A stretch of 13,872 nt of DNA from positions 1 through 13,872 of the forward strand of contig CAYLTU010000152.1 in the NCBI GenBank assembly GCA_964386465.1, in the 5' to 3' direction. Position 1 is the first letter of the stretch; each line of letters starts with the position of its first letter. Origin of the DNA: GCA-2717185 sp964386465. GTDB lineage: Bacteria > Pseudomonadota > Alphaproteobacteria > UBA8366 > GCA-2717185. Of this stretch, positions 1 to 7,747 are shown one piece after another. The notes below the pieces were generated by a model. That model was given only the letters and a program-made list of their open reading frames with translations. It had not been told where the DNA came from and did not search any database. Made by a program: the position numbers and the translations under genes.

Positions 1-1
1 C

Positions 2-913
2 TTTTACGAGCAGGACCAGCAGCACGTCGGATCGGTCGTCTACCCCGGAAACCGATCCAGAAGCACGCCCGTGATTTGCTACCTGAAGGTGTCGGACCGG
101 CCTATTGCGTCCATGTCGACGAATTCCGAACCGACCGAGGTGATTGTGTTTTGGGACGGCCTACTGCGCGTGGCGGAGAAAAACGGCCACGAGGCGGTTA
201 CGGACGCCGTCGCGCAGCTCCGCAACGGCACCCTGATCGTGAACACCACCCGGGCGCCTGAAGAATTAGACCTCCCCTTCGAATTTACCGGGACGCTGGC
301 CACGGTGGACGCCGCCGGCATTGCCGAAGCCCATCTCAAGCGCAACCCGCCACCCGTCGGCGTCACCCTCATCGGCGCCTACGCGGCGGTAACCGGGGCG
401 CTGGATATGGAGGTGATGAAGCGGCTGGTTCGCGAGCGATTCAGCAAGACGGTGGCGGAGGCGAACATCGTCGCCGCCCAAGAGGCCTACGAGAACGTCA
501 AGGTGCTTCGCGATGTGGTGCGTAAGGGGACCTGGGCCGGATCGAATAAGCGCCAGGTAACGCCCGAGGATCTTCCGGAATGGTTCCCGCTCGATAAGCC
601 GCCATTGCGCGGCTACCGGGAGGGAAGCCCGAATATCTGGCGAAGCAGGATCCCCGTTTGCGACGACAGTAAATGCCTTTGCAAAAAGACCTGCATCAGC
701 GAAACGCTCTGCCCGGACAGCACCGGCTTCATTGTGCGTGACGGTTTCCAGGGCTATCGCATCGACGTGGATTATTGCCGTGGCTGCGGAAACTGCGCCG
801 AGGTGTGCGTCTATGACGCCCTGCGCATGATCGACGAAGACGAGGCGCTGCGGACGCATCCCGATTACGACAATATAACGGTGGCGCCCTATCGCCACAG
901 GGCGAAGGGCTGA
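2..913 (+). CDS. 2-oxoacid:ferredoxin oxidoreductase, fused gamma-delta subunit (5' partial)
   Basis: The reading frame is open from base 2, so the gene begins upstream of the window; the GTG at 71 is internal. 303 residues are visible. The first ~175 continue a gamma (catalytic accessory) domain, whose N-terminal GxGGQG-type nucleotide loop would lie upstream. Residues ~215-275 form a delta-like ferredoxin domain. Its second cluster motif is the regular CxxCxxCxxxC (C259, C262, C265, C269 counted from base 2). The first is irregular: C220, C225, C227, C231 and C237-Pro. In this family delta passes electrons from the thiamine site to ferredoxin. The stop is one base from the alpha start, so the genes are co-transcribed. 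A gamma-delta fusion with separate alpha and beta also occurs in the oxalate oxidoreductase of Moorella, but that does not fix the substrate here. The subunit type is secure and the substrate unknown. Confidence 0.88.
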   Translation, partial: FYEQDQQHVGSVVYPGNRSRSTPVICYLKVSDRPIASMSTNSEPTEVIVFWDGLLRVAEKNGHEAVTDAVAQLRNGTLIVNTTRAPEELDLPFEFTGTLATVDAAGIAEAHLKRNPPPVGVTLIGAYAAVTGALDMEVMKRLVRERFSKTVAEANIVAAQEAYENVKVLRDVVRKGTWAGSNKRQVTPEDLPEWFPLDKPPLRGYREGSPNIWRSRIPVCDDSKCLCKKTCISETLCPDSTGFIVRDGFQGYRIDVDYCRGCGNCAEVCVYDALRMIDEDEALRTHPDYDNITVAPYRHRAKG

Positions 914-914
914 C

Positions 915-2168
915 ATGAAACAAATGACGGAAAAGAAGCAGAACGCACCGCAAGTGGAGGTGATGACCGGCAATCACGCCGCGGCCGAAGCTTGCAAGAT
1001 GGCGCGCGTGCAAGTGGTGGGTTTTTTCCCCATCGGGCCATCCGACGAGGTCGGCGAAACACTGGTGCAGATGATAAACCGGGGAGAACTGGACGGCCGG
1101 GTCGTTGATCTGCAGAACGAACGCAGTGTGGTCAACGCACAGATTGTCGCGACGCAATCAGGGATTAGGTCATCTTTCGCCACGAACTCCGAGGGCATCG
1201 TCTTCGCGTATCAGCCGCTTTTCTGGGCCGCCTACGGACGCGCGCCGATCGTCGTGCATGTGGCCCATCGGGCGATGGAACCACCCACCACCATCGTCTC
1301 GGACGACCACGACACCATCATCTTCAGAGACACGCACTGGATGCAGTTCTACTGCGAAAACGCACAGGACGTATTCGATACCACGCTTCAAGCCTATCGC
1401 GTGGCCGAGGATCATGAGGTGCTGCTCCCCGCGTTCGTCACCTACGCCGGTTGGGAGGTATCCCACGCGACCTACCCGTTGAGCCTGCCGACCCAGGAGC
1501 AGGTGGACAGCTATTTGCCGCCCTACCAGGTACCCCCGGGATCCGACCCGCTGACAGTTGATATACAGGATCTTTACGGTCATCCGCGAGCCGGTATGGA
1601 AGGATGGTGGTCCAACTACATGGCGCTGCGGGGCAAGATCGACCATGCCCTTAATGTGACCGCAAAGGAGAAACTTCGGGAAGCGCACAAGGAGTTTCAA
1701 AAAATCTTCGGGCGCGGCTATGGCGGGTTGGCCGAAACCTACGAGACCGAAGATGCGGAAGTGGTGTTGACGGTTATGGGCAATGTGGCAACCGTCGCCC
1801 GGCAAACCGTGGATATGCTGCGCGCCGACGGCCATAAGGTCGGGATGCTCAAGATCCGCACTCTGCGGCCCTTCCCTCTGGAAGAGACGCGGGAGGCCTG
1901 CGCTCGGGCCCGTGTGGTCATCGCGTTGGATCGCAACCCCGTCTATACGCTTTTCCAAGAACTCCGCTCCTCGCTCTACGGGCGCGAAAATCCGCCCATG
2001 GTGCTTGGCCGCGTGATCGCGCTTGGCGGGCGCAGTTTCAGTATCTACGACATGCGCGAAATCGCATTGGAAGGCGTTGAGGCCGCTCGAACGGGGCGCG
2101 GCGAGGAAATATCCTGGCGTTACCACACGACCACCGACGGAAAGGACCAAGAGCATGGCGCAGGGTAA
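915..2168 (+). CDS. 2-oxoacid:ferredoxin oxidoreductase alpha subunit
   Basis: This 417-residue protein has the PorA layout: an N-terminal pyrimidine-binding domain (~15-230) and a C-terminal transketolase-like domain (~280-385, with PFPLEE and ALDRNP segments). E69 in the NERSVVNA segment matches the glutamate that activates thiamine diphosphate. R119 in AHRAMEPP matches the family's NRA arginine near the substrate carboxylate. RDTHWMQFY and SHATYPLS also align with family blocks. The usual YPITPS substrate loop reads FPIGPS (residues 38-43), with Gly41 replacing the Thr that contacts pyruvate in classical enzymes, so a substrate other than pyruvate is likely (inference). GAAGGG upstream fits the ATG at 915; a second ATG at 924 is possible. 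The 3' end overlaps the beta gene by 14 bases. Confidence 0.9.
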   Translation: MKQMTEKKQNAPQVEVMTGNHAAAEACKMARVQVVGFFPIGPSDEVGETLVQMINRGELDGRVVDLQNERSVVNAQIVATQSGIRSSFATNSEGIVFAYQPLFWAAYGRAPIVVHVAHRAMEPPTTIVSDDHDTIIFRDTHWMQFYCENAQDVFDTTLQAYRVAEDHEVLLPAFVTYAGWEVSHATYPLSLPTQEQVDSYLPPYQVPPGSDPLTVDIQDLYGHPRAGMEGWWSNYMALRGKIDHALNVTAKEKLREAHKEFQKIFGRGYGGLAETYETEDAEVVLTVMGNVATVARQTVDMLRADGHKVGMLKIRTLRPFPLEETREACARARVVIALDRNPVYTLFQELRSSLYGRENPPMVLGRVIALGGRSFSIYDMREIALEGVEAARTGRGEEISWRYHTTTDGKDQEHGAG

Positions 2169-3084
2169 GGGCATGAATCTCGAAATGGTGCTCGAATCGG
2201 ACAGCCAGCTGGGATATCGCAACATCGATGCGGGTCAATGTCCGGGATGTCCGTCCAATCTCGCGTCCAAGCTGGTGATGCAGATCGTTCTCCAGGCCGC
2301 CGAACGCGAAGAAATCAACGTGCCGCTGATATTCGGGCAAGGCTGCGGGATCGGCCGAAATTTCATGCAGCGCTCGGGCATCGGGCTTCACGACAGTCAA
2401 TGCGTCGGGCTGTGGTTGGCTATGGAATTGCGCGGAATTGAACGGCCGATCGTCGTGATCGACGGCGATGGGCAGATCGACATGGGGTTGGACGACGTCT
2501 CCGGCTCATTTCAGAAGGGTTACCCATATCTCCATATCGTTTGCGATAACCAGGGCTACTCCTCCAGCGGCACCCATAGCACGGGCATGACCGATCCCTT
2601 GGCCCGCACCAGCACACGCCCGAAAGGCCGCATTGACAAGACCGAACGCACGGTTGTCCGCAAGCAACCCGCGATGATGATGAAATTCAGCGGAGCCCGT
2701 TACACCGCCACCGCTTCCACTTCGCATCTGTCGGATTTCTTCAAGAAGGTGGAGCGTGGTCTCCGCGAGGGCCCCGCCTTTATCCAGCTCTTCACGCCCT
2801 GCAATGTCAGTTGGGGCTATGATGATAATCAATCCTCCCGCATTACCCGACTCGGTGTGACCTCGGGTATCTGGCCGATGTGGGAATGGGGGAATGAAGG
2901 TTTTCGGCGCACCGTAAGCTTCAAACGAGATGACTTCAGCGATTCACTGCGGGAATTCCTGGGCGGCCAGCGGCGATTCGGACACCTCGAGGATCAAGAC
3001 GTTTCGTTTATGGAGCGTTACGTAACGGACTTGAACGAACTTGTGGACCGCCTCGAAGAGGGCTGGGGATCCAAGGTTGCGTGA
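2155..3084 (+). CDS. 2-oxoacid:ferredoxin oxidoreductase beta subunit (thiamine diphosphate binding)
   Basis: This 309-residue PorB-type subunit binds thiamine diphosphate and the proximal [4Fe-4S] cluster. Four cysteines match the cluster ligands: C29 and C32 (CPGC), C64 (GCGIG) and C216 (FTPCN). The diphosphate/Mg site is GDG at 104-106 followed by DNQGYSSSG (131-139), the counterpart of the DNxxYxNTG block. The reading frame extends upstream to 2023, but that stretch lies inside alpha. The ATG at 2155 has AAAGGA about eight bases before it and gives a normal PorB length, so I chose it. The overlap with alpha suggests translational coupling. The ~45-residue acidic tail (from ~265) is not recognised. 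With alpha and gamma-delta it should form a cytoplasmic CoA-dependent or CO2-releasing oxidoreductase. Confidence 0.9.
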   Translation: MAQGKGMNLEMVLESDSQLGYRNIDAGQCPGCPSNLASKLVMQIVLQAAEREEINVPLIFGQGCGIGRNFMQRSGIGLHDSQCVGLWLAMELRGIERPIVVIDGDGQIDMGLDDVSGSFQKGYPYLHIVCDNQGYSSSGTHSTGMTDPLARTSTRPKGRIDKTERTVVRKQPAMMMKFSGARYTATASTSHLSDFFKKVERGLREGPAFIQLFTPCNVSWGYDDNQSSRITRLGVTSGIWPMWEWGNEGFRRTVSFKRDDFSDSLREFLGGQRRFGHLEDQDVSFMERYVTDLNELVDRLEEGWGSKVA

Positions 3085-3562
3085 TATGACTATTAAATTT
3101 TGCAGCGCGTTTCTCCGGCTTCGAAGGCTGCATGACCAGTGTCTTACCTGCCGTATAGGCCTGCTCAAAGTGTCCGGCATCGGCGCCAGCTACCGCTAAC
3201 GGCGGTCAGGCCAATCTGACGTATTGGTCGAGATCAATTCAATGAACCGGCTTGCGCAGGCTGAAGGCGCGTCGCATCGTCCATTTGAACGGCCGTACCC
3301 CGGACCTTGGCCTCGGCTACGGTCGGAGTATTTCCTTGAGCAACGTGGATTACCCCTGCCGCTTCCTTAATGCTTCCTCCAGCATCGCTCCAAACTGACC
3401 GTGCGGCAGCGCATCCATCGCCTCCTTCAACTATGGCGCCGTGTGATATGATTTTCACAATCCTGGACGATACCAGGCAAATGTCGGCTAATACCAAAGG
3501 TCAAAGATAAACTGCGCTATCGGGATGCCTCAAGCGGCGCAATTGGCGAAGGAAGGCGGGCG
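3085..3562 (+). other. Intergenic gap, 478 bases, no supported gene
   Basis: No convincing gene is seen. The minus strand has an open stretch over 3234-3497 and a shorter coding-like stretch around 3095-3200 in another frame. Neither has a recognisable domain, and both are interrupted by stops in neighbouring frames, so at most this is decayed coding DNA. A small inverted repeat (ACCGC at 3192-3196, GCGGT at 3202-3206) has no T tract and is not a convincing terminator. The gap separates the oxidoreductase genes from the next gene, so a promoter for 3563 onward probably lies in its second half, but no clear -35/-10 pair was found. Confidence 0.5.
3462..3477. promoter_or_regulatory. Short inverted repeat CCTGG-N6-CCAGG, possible operator
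   Basis: Perfect five-base arms around ACGATA, 86 bases before the M24 start codon, in the stretch where a promoter is expected. The size fits a dimeric repressor or activator half-site pair. An arm this short can arise by chance, and no regulator gene is in the window to match it to. Confidence 0.2.
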
Positions 3563-4756
3563 ATGGGTATAGACCAGGTTACATTGCGGTCGCGGTTGCG
3601 CGACGTCGAGGACGCGCTTGGCGGCGCGGGTCATGCCGCGCTGGTGGTTTACGGAAACGGCAGCGCGCTTGGCGCCGGCAGCCGCACTCATGGTTATCTT
3701 CGCTATCTAGTCGACTGGGACGGGCACAACTCGCCTTCGGTTTTGGTCCTCGCTCCGGGACAGGCGCCGCGACTCCTGACTTCGAATATATTTTTAAGCA
3801 TCCTTGGCCGGGAGCTCATGTGGTTCGACGACGTCCGGTTCGTCAAACCGCCTAATTTCGCCACCGCCGTCGCGCAAATTCTGGACAACGCCGGCTGTAG
3901 CGACGGTCGCGTGGGCTATGTCGGACGCGACGAGACGCCGGTACCGATATGGGAGGGCTTGGTTGGCGCGCTGCCGCGCGTCGAATGGGTCGATTTCACC
4001 GCCGAACTCGATCGGCGGCGCGTCGTCAAGGACTCGCTCCAACTATCCCTCCACCGGCGCGCGGCGGCACTTTGCGACGATATTTTCGAAACCGTGGCCC
4101 GGGAAGTGCGCGGCGGAAAGCGAACCTATCAGATTCAGGCCGAGATGGAGCATACCGCGCGCTTCGCCGGCGCCGAGTACATTCTCACCTGGCTTACGGT
4201 GCAGCCGGTCGCCGACTATTCACGATTTTACAAGGAAGAATGCATGCGCGTGCCCGAACGCGGCGATCAGGTGCTGGCGGGCATCTATTTAATTTTTGAC
4301 GGGCATTGGGGCCATGCCATACGCACCGGAACCTACGGCGCGCCGAGCGACGAACAGCGCCGCGTTTTCGATATCGCCTTGCAAATGGAGGAAGCGGGTC
4401 TCGATCGCCTGCGCCCCGGCGGCAATCTTTACGACGTCAACGCCGCCTTTGACGCGGTTTTGCATCGCCATTATCCGGAAACCGAGGCCATATTCCGGTT
4501 CCGCGCGGCGCATGCTCTTGGCCATTCCTACGAAGACCCGATCGCGAGCGCGCCGTTCCCACAGCCCTATGACGATTCCCCTCAGGCGCCCGAAGAAGGT
4601 GCCTTTATAGAAATCGAACCGGGAATGCTGTTCGAATTTCATCCCAACCTTTTCGTGCCCGGCGTGGCCGGCGCCGTCATCGGCGACATGGTCGCCGCGA
4701 CCGACGGCGCGCCGGAGATCATGAATCAATTCCCACGTGAATTGATTTCGTGGTAG
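3563..4756 (+). CDS. M24-family (creatinase/aminopeptidase-P fold) protein with degenerate metal site
   Basis: This 397-residue protein has the two-domain creatinase/prolidase layout: an N-terminal domain (~1-155) and a pita-bread C-terminal domain (~160-397). Canonical M24 peptidases bind two metals through D, D, H, E, E. The matching segments here are GIYLIFDGHWGHAIRTG (no Asp at the first position, H251 at the second), AHALGH (H317 kept), FEFHPN (H360 where EPG is usual) and AVIGDM (D375 for the last Glu). A normal dinuclear site therefore seems absent, as in true creatinase, a metal-free C-N hydrolase of the same fold. Function is best called creatinase-like hydrolase or lyase of unknown substrate. 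AAGGAAGG at 3549-3556 supports the ATG. It heads the catabolic block. Confidence 0.85.
   Translation: MGIDQVTLRSRLRDVEDALGGAGHAALVVYGNGSALGAGSRTHGYLRYLVDWDGHNSPSVLVLAPGQAPRLLTSNIFLSILGRELMWFDDVRFVKPPNFATAVAQILDNAGCSDGRVGYVGRDETPVPIWEGLVGALPRVEWVDFTAELDRRRVVKDSLQLSLHRRAAALCDDIFETVAREVRGGKRTYQIQAEMEHTARFAGAEYILTWLTVQPVADYSRFYKEECMRVPERGDQVLAGIYLIFDGHWGHAIRTGTYGAPSDEQRRVFDIALQMEEAGLDRLRPGGNLYDVNAAFDAVLHRHYPETEAIFRFRAAHALGHSYEDPIASAPFPQPYDDSPQAPEEGAFIEIEPGMLFEFHPNLFVPGVAGAVIGDMVAATDGAPEIMNQFPRELISW
4724..4747. repeat. Perfect 9-base inverted repeat at the end of the M24 gene
   Basis: AATCAATTC (4724-4732) and GAATTGATT (4739-4747) are perfect reverse complements around a six-base loop, inside the last codons of the M24 gene, with one further T at 4748. 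As RNA it would form a modest AT-rich hairpin next to the stop codon. It may slow or end transcription, or only reflect codon choice. Confidence 0.35.
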
Positions 4757-5007
4757 CCGCGCCGCGGCACAAGTGGGTGGGTACCCGTAATCCCGGGAAC
4801 ACAAATTCGCGAAACGAGACGCGATTCCGGGACCTTTCAACGAAATTCGTCACGCTCTCAGGCTGTCCTCTGGGCGCAAGGAGCCGACTGCGCAGTTTCT
4901 AGAGCGTCGGGGCGAAGGGTGGCGAGCGGGCGGCATCGCGGATACTCTGTCATACTGGCGTTCCTTCGATCGGCCGCCGACGGTTCAAACGACGATGCAG
5001 GCAGCAG

Positions 5008-5859
5008 ATGATTATCGATTTTCGCGGACGTCCGCCGACACCGGAATATTTGACGTATTTCGACGCCCCGCGGGTGGAGTGGTTCGCCAGACGGGTGGGC
5101 GCGAAGGGAATGTCCCAGGCGTTCCTGGACGCGTCGCTCGACGGCTTCTTCGAGGAAATGGAAGAGGCCGGGATCGACTACACCGTCGCACTCGGCCGCA
5201 ACAGTCCGGAGATGATGGTCGGCGAAAGACGTTTCCCCGCCGGCATCATTCCGAACAGCCACGTACTCGACCTGCAAACCCGATACCCCGACAAGGTCAT
5301 CGGCTTCGCCGGCGTCGATGTGACCAACAAAATCCACGACGCGCTGGCGGAAATCGACGAATTCGTCGCGGAAAAGGGTTTGAAAGGCGTCTTTGTCGAG
5401 CCGCAACGGTCCCGGGGCCATCCGGACGATCCAGGCATCTTCCCGATTTACGAGCGATGCATTGAACTCGACGTTCCAGTCTCGATCATGTCAGGGCCGT
5501 TCGCCGGACCCGATATCGGGTTCAGCGACCCCGCCCGGATCGACGCCGTGGCGACCCGCTTCCCGTCGCTGAAAATCATTGCCGGACACGGCTGTTGGCC
5601 CTACGTGACGGAAATCATCGCCGTCGCCTTCAAGCATGCGAATGTGTACGTCTCGCCTGATATTTATCATTTCGCGCCCGGCTCGGAAGCCTACGTCGAG
5701 GCGGCCAACGGGTTCATGGCGGATCAATTGCTCTTCGGCACCGCCTATCCGATCCGGCTGTTGAAACAAACGGTCGAGGATTTCAAATCCCTGTCCTTCA
5801 AACCGGAACCGCTGGAAAAGGCGCTTGGCGGCAACGCCCGGCGACTGCTTGGGATTTAG
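5008..5859 (+). CDS. Amidohydrolase-2 family (PF04909) protein, non-canonical: RxR for HxH
   Basis: This 283-residue protein has the TIM-barrel length and order of COG2159/amidohydrolase-2 proteins (decarboxylases, hydratases, hydrolases). The N-terminal strand reads MIIDFRGRPP, with R6 and R8 where the metal-binding HxH stands. The histidine of strand 6 remains (GHGCWPY, H194). The final GTDYP aspartate is alanine in FGTAYP (A246). The strand-5 His segment reads VSIMSG with no His. At least four usual metal or catalytic residues are missing, so the enzyme is probably metal-independent; the arginines could hold a carboxylate (inference). The ATG at 5008 begins exactly at the first barrel strand. 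The upstream ribosome site is weak (GCAGGCAG). A paralogue follows 23 bases downstream. Confidence 0.85.
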   Translation: MIIDFRGRPPTPEYLTYFDAPRVEWFARRVGAKGMSQAFLDASLDGFFEEMEEAGIDYTVALGRNSPEMMVGERRFPAGIIPNSHVLDLQTRYPDKVIGFAGVDVTNKIHDALAEIDEFVAEKGLKGVFVEPQRSRGHPDDPGIFPIYERCIELDVPVSIMSGPFAGPDIGFSDPARIDAVATRFPSLKIIAGHGCWPYVTEIIAVAFKHANVYVSPDIYHFAPGSEAYVEAANGFMADQLLFGTAYPIRLLKQTVEDFKSLSFKPEPLEKALGGNARRLLGI

Positions 5860-5882
5860 AAGGCAATCGAGGAGAGGCGAGG

Positions 5883-6743
5883 ATGATCGTCGATATGCGC
5901 CTCAGGCCGCCAATCGAGAGCTGGGTCGACAAGCCGCAGTTCCGCAAGGGCGCGAAGTTCTATCCCTCTCGCATCGGCTTTCCGCGCCCGCCTTCGGCGG
6001 AAAACCGGTCTATGGCGATGTTGATCGAGGAGATGGACGCGGCCGATATCCGGCTCGGTGTCATCATGGGCCGTCAATCGGCCGAACCGCATGGCGTCAT
6101 TCCAAACGACGATATCGCGGACGTCATGGCGAGCTATCCGGACCGGTTCGTTTCATTTGCCGGCATAGACGTCAGCCGTACTATGGATTGGTGCCTCGCG
6201 GAAGTGGACCGTTGCCTCGAGAATTCTGGCTTCAAGGGGGTATCGATAGAGCCTGGCGCCTCGCCGACGCCGATGATGGCCGACGACGAACGGCTCTATC
6301 CGCTCTACGAACACTGTGTGAAGCGTGGCGTTCCGATATCTGTAACGTTGAGCAGTCTTCTGAGCCACATGGCAGGGTACGGCCACGAATACGGATCACC
6401 GCTGCCTCTCTATAAGGTCGCGCGCGATTTTCCGAATTTATCGATTATCGTATCGCATGGCGCATGGCCCTGGGTGCGTGAAGTGCTCGGTCTCGCATTC
6501 GTCGCCGCCAACATTTACCTATCTCCGGATCTGTACATGGTTGGCGTAAACCTTCCAGGCGCGGAAGACTATGTGAAGGCGGCCAATATGTATTTGTCCG
6601 ACAGAACGTTGTTCGGCACCGCCTACCCAAGCCGCCCCTTGGTCGAAAGCGTACAGGCGTTCGACGAATGGACGTTCGCGCCGGGCGTCAAGGAAAAGGT
6701 GCTGTCGGGTAACGCACTTCGGGTCATGAACATGTCGGATTGA
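5883..6743 (+). CDS. Amidohydrolase-2 family protein, second paralogue with RxR motif
   Basis: This 286-residue protein is the tandem paralogue of the preceding gene. Shared landmarks are MIVDMRLRPP (R6, R8), FAGIDVS, GFKGVSIEPG, SHGAWPW (H192), YLSPDLY, VKAAN and FGTAYPSRPL (A247). The substitutions at HxH and at the final Asp are the same, so the modified active site is conserved rather than decayed. Differences lie in residues ~12-45 and ~155-175, which face the active site in this fold, suggesting two related substrates or a heteromer (inference). GAGGAGAGGCGAGG directly precedes the ATG, a far stronger ribosome site than that of the first copy. The short spacing implies one transcript. 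Confidence 0.86.
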   Translation: MIVDMRLRPPIESWVDKPQFRKGAKFYPSRIGFPRPPSAENRSMAMLIEEMDAADIRLGVIMGRQSAEPHGVIPNDDIADVMASYPDRFVSFAGIDVSRTMDWCLAEVDRCLENSGFKGVSIEPGASPTPMMADDERLYPLYEHCVKRGVPISVTLSSLLSHMAGYGHEYGSPLPLYKVARDFPNLSIIVSHGAWPWVREVLGLAFVAANIYLSPDLYMVGVNLPGAEDYVKAANMYLSDRTLFGTAYPSRPLVESVQAFDEWTFAPGVKEKVLSGNALRVMNMSD

Positions 6744-6849
6744 ACCGAATTCGCGGCACCGATTATTACCATATCGCAATGCAGGTTGAGTTTGTTTAAG
6801 GTGATTGGCTCCTTGGTATCACTGGCCAGTTGGTCGAGGAGAGCGTGAA

Positions 6850-7719
6850 ATGGCTTTTGAAATCGTGCCGGGTTCACCGGCTGGTGGCGCCGAGATACGC
6901 GGGTTGGATTTGCGACAGAAACTCGACCCGGCCACCGTTTCCGCGCTGAACGACGCTTGGCACGAAAATTTGGTGCTGCTTTTCCGCGGCGCGGATTTCA
7001 GCGATGAGGAACTGGTCGATTTCAGCCGATATTTCGGCGAACCCGAAAAGGCGCCGCCGAACGAAGCCAAGAATACAACGAGCGACGGGTACGTTCCGGG
7101 CCTGCCCGAAGTGTCCGTCATTTCCAACGTGATCGTCGACGGGGTGGAAATCGGCTCGCTCGGCTCCGGCGAATGCTTTTGGCACGCGGACATGTCGTAC
7201 AATCCAAAGCCAGTGAAGGCGGCGGCGCTATACGCGCTGGAGCTGCCCGCAACAGGCGGCGAAACGAGCTTTCTCAACCTGTACGCCGCGTACGAGACCA
7301 TGCCGGACGCGCTCATGAAGAAGATCGCGGGGCGTCTCGCCGTCCATGATTTGACCCTTTCCAGCGCCGGAACGCTGCGCAAGGGTTACGAGCCGGTATG
7401 CGATGTCACCAAGACGCCAGGCGCGCGGCACCCCATGACGATTAAGCACCCGACGACCGGGCGGCCCGCGCTGCTGCTGGGCCGGCGATCGAACAGTTAT
7501 ATCGTCGGGATGCCGGTCGCTGAGAGTGAGGCGTTGCTCGACGAAGTGTGGGCCCACATGACTCAGCCGCAATTCGTTTGGACGCACAACTGGCGGGTCG
7601 GCGACGTGATAATCTGGGATAACTTCGCCGTGATGCACCGGCGCCTCGAATTCGACGCCGACGACCGCCGCATCATGCATCGAACCCAGTTGAAGGGCGT
7701 GGCGCCGGTGGCGGCCTGA
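6850..7719 (+). CDS. TauD/TfdA-family Fe(II)/2-oxoglutarate-dependent dioxygenase
   Basis: This 289-residue protein has the usual family length. The facial triad is present: H112 and D114 in FWHADMSYN and H263 in NFAVMHRRLEF. R278 in MHRTQLKG is the arginine that binds the 2-oxoglutarate carboxylate. The family uses O2 and 2-oxoglutarate to hydroxylate a substrate, often releasing sulfite, an amine or an aldehyde. An in-frame TTG at 6805 would add 15 residues, but GAGGAGAG at 6836-6843 is correctly spaced for the ATG at 6850, and MAFEIVPGSPAGGAEIRGLDL is the typical family N terminus. It lies 106 bases after the amidohydrolases and 28 bases before the enolase-type gene. The substrate cannot be deduced. 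Confidence 0.92.
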   Translation: MAFEIVPGSPAGGAEIRGLDLRQKLDPATVSALNDAWHENLVLLFRGADFSDEELVDFSRYFGEPEKAPPNEAKNTTSDGYVPGLPEVSVISNVIVDGVEIGSLGSGECFWHADMSYNPKPVKAAALYALELPATGGETSFLNLYAAYETMPDALMKKIAGRLAVHDLTLSSAGTLRKGYEPVCDVTKTPGARHPMTIKHPTTGRPALLLGRRSNSYIVGMPVAESEALLDEVWAHMTQPQFVWTHNWRVGDVIIWDNFAVMHRRLEFDADDRRIMHRTQLKGVAPVAA

Positions 7720-7747
7720 GAGCCTGGCCGGCAAAAGGGAGATGTCA

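Noticed and set aside
266..973. Long minus-strand open frame of 235 codons opposite the gamma-delta gene
   Set aside because: It is the antisense shadow of a gene with clear family motifs. It has no recognisable domain, and its neighbours are all on the other strand.
1170..2225. Minus-strand open frame of 351 codons opposite the alpha gene
   Set aside because: GC-rich codon use in the real gene keeps this frame open. It shows no family motif and spans the alpha/beta junction.
4756..4768. GC-rich hairpin GCCGCG-C-CGCGGC at the M24 stop codon as a terminator
   Set aside because: The loop is too tight to form fully and no T tract follows.
4289..4840. Minus-strand open frame running past the end of the M24 gene
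   Set aside because: Most of it is antisense to the M24 C-terminal domain; the part outside is too short to judge and shows no motif.
6821..6830. Ten-base palindrome ACTGGCCAGT before the dioxygenase gene as an operator
   Set aside because: Palindromes of this length are expected several times by chance in a window this size, and nothing else supports it.
6805..6849. TTG at 6805 as the dioxygenase start
   Set aside because: The ribosome site at 6836-6843 lies inside this extension and fits the ATG at 6850; the added residues do not match the family.
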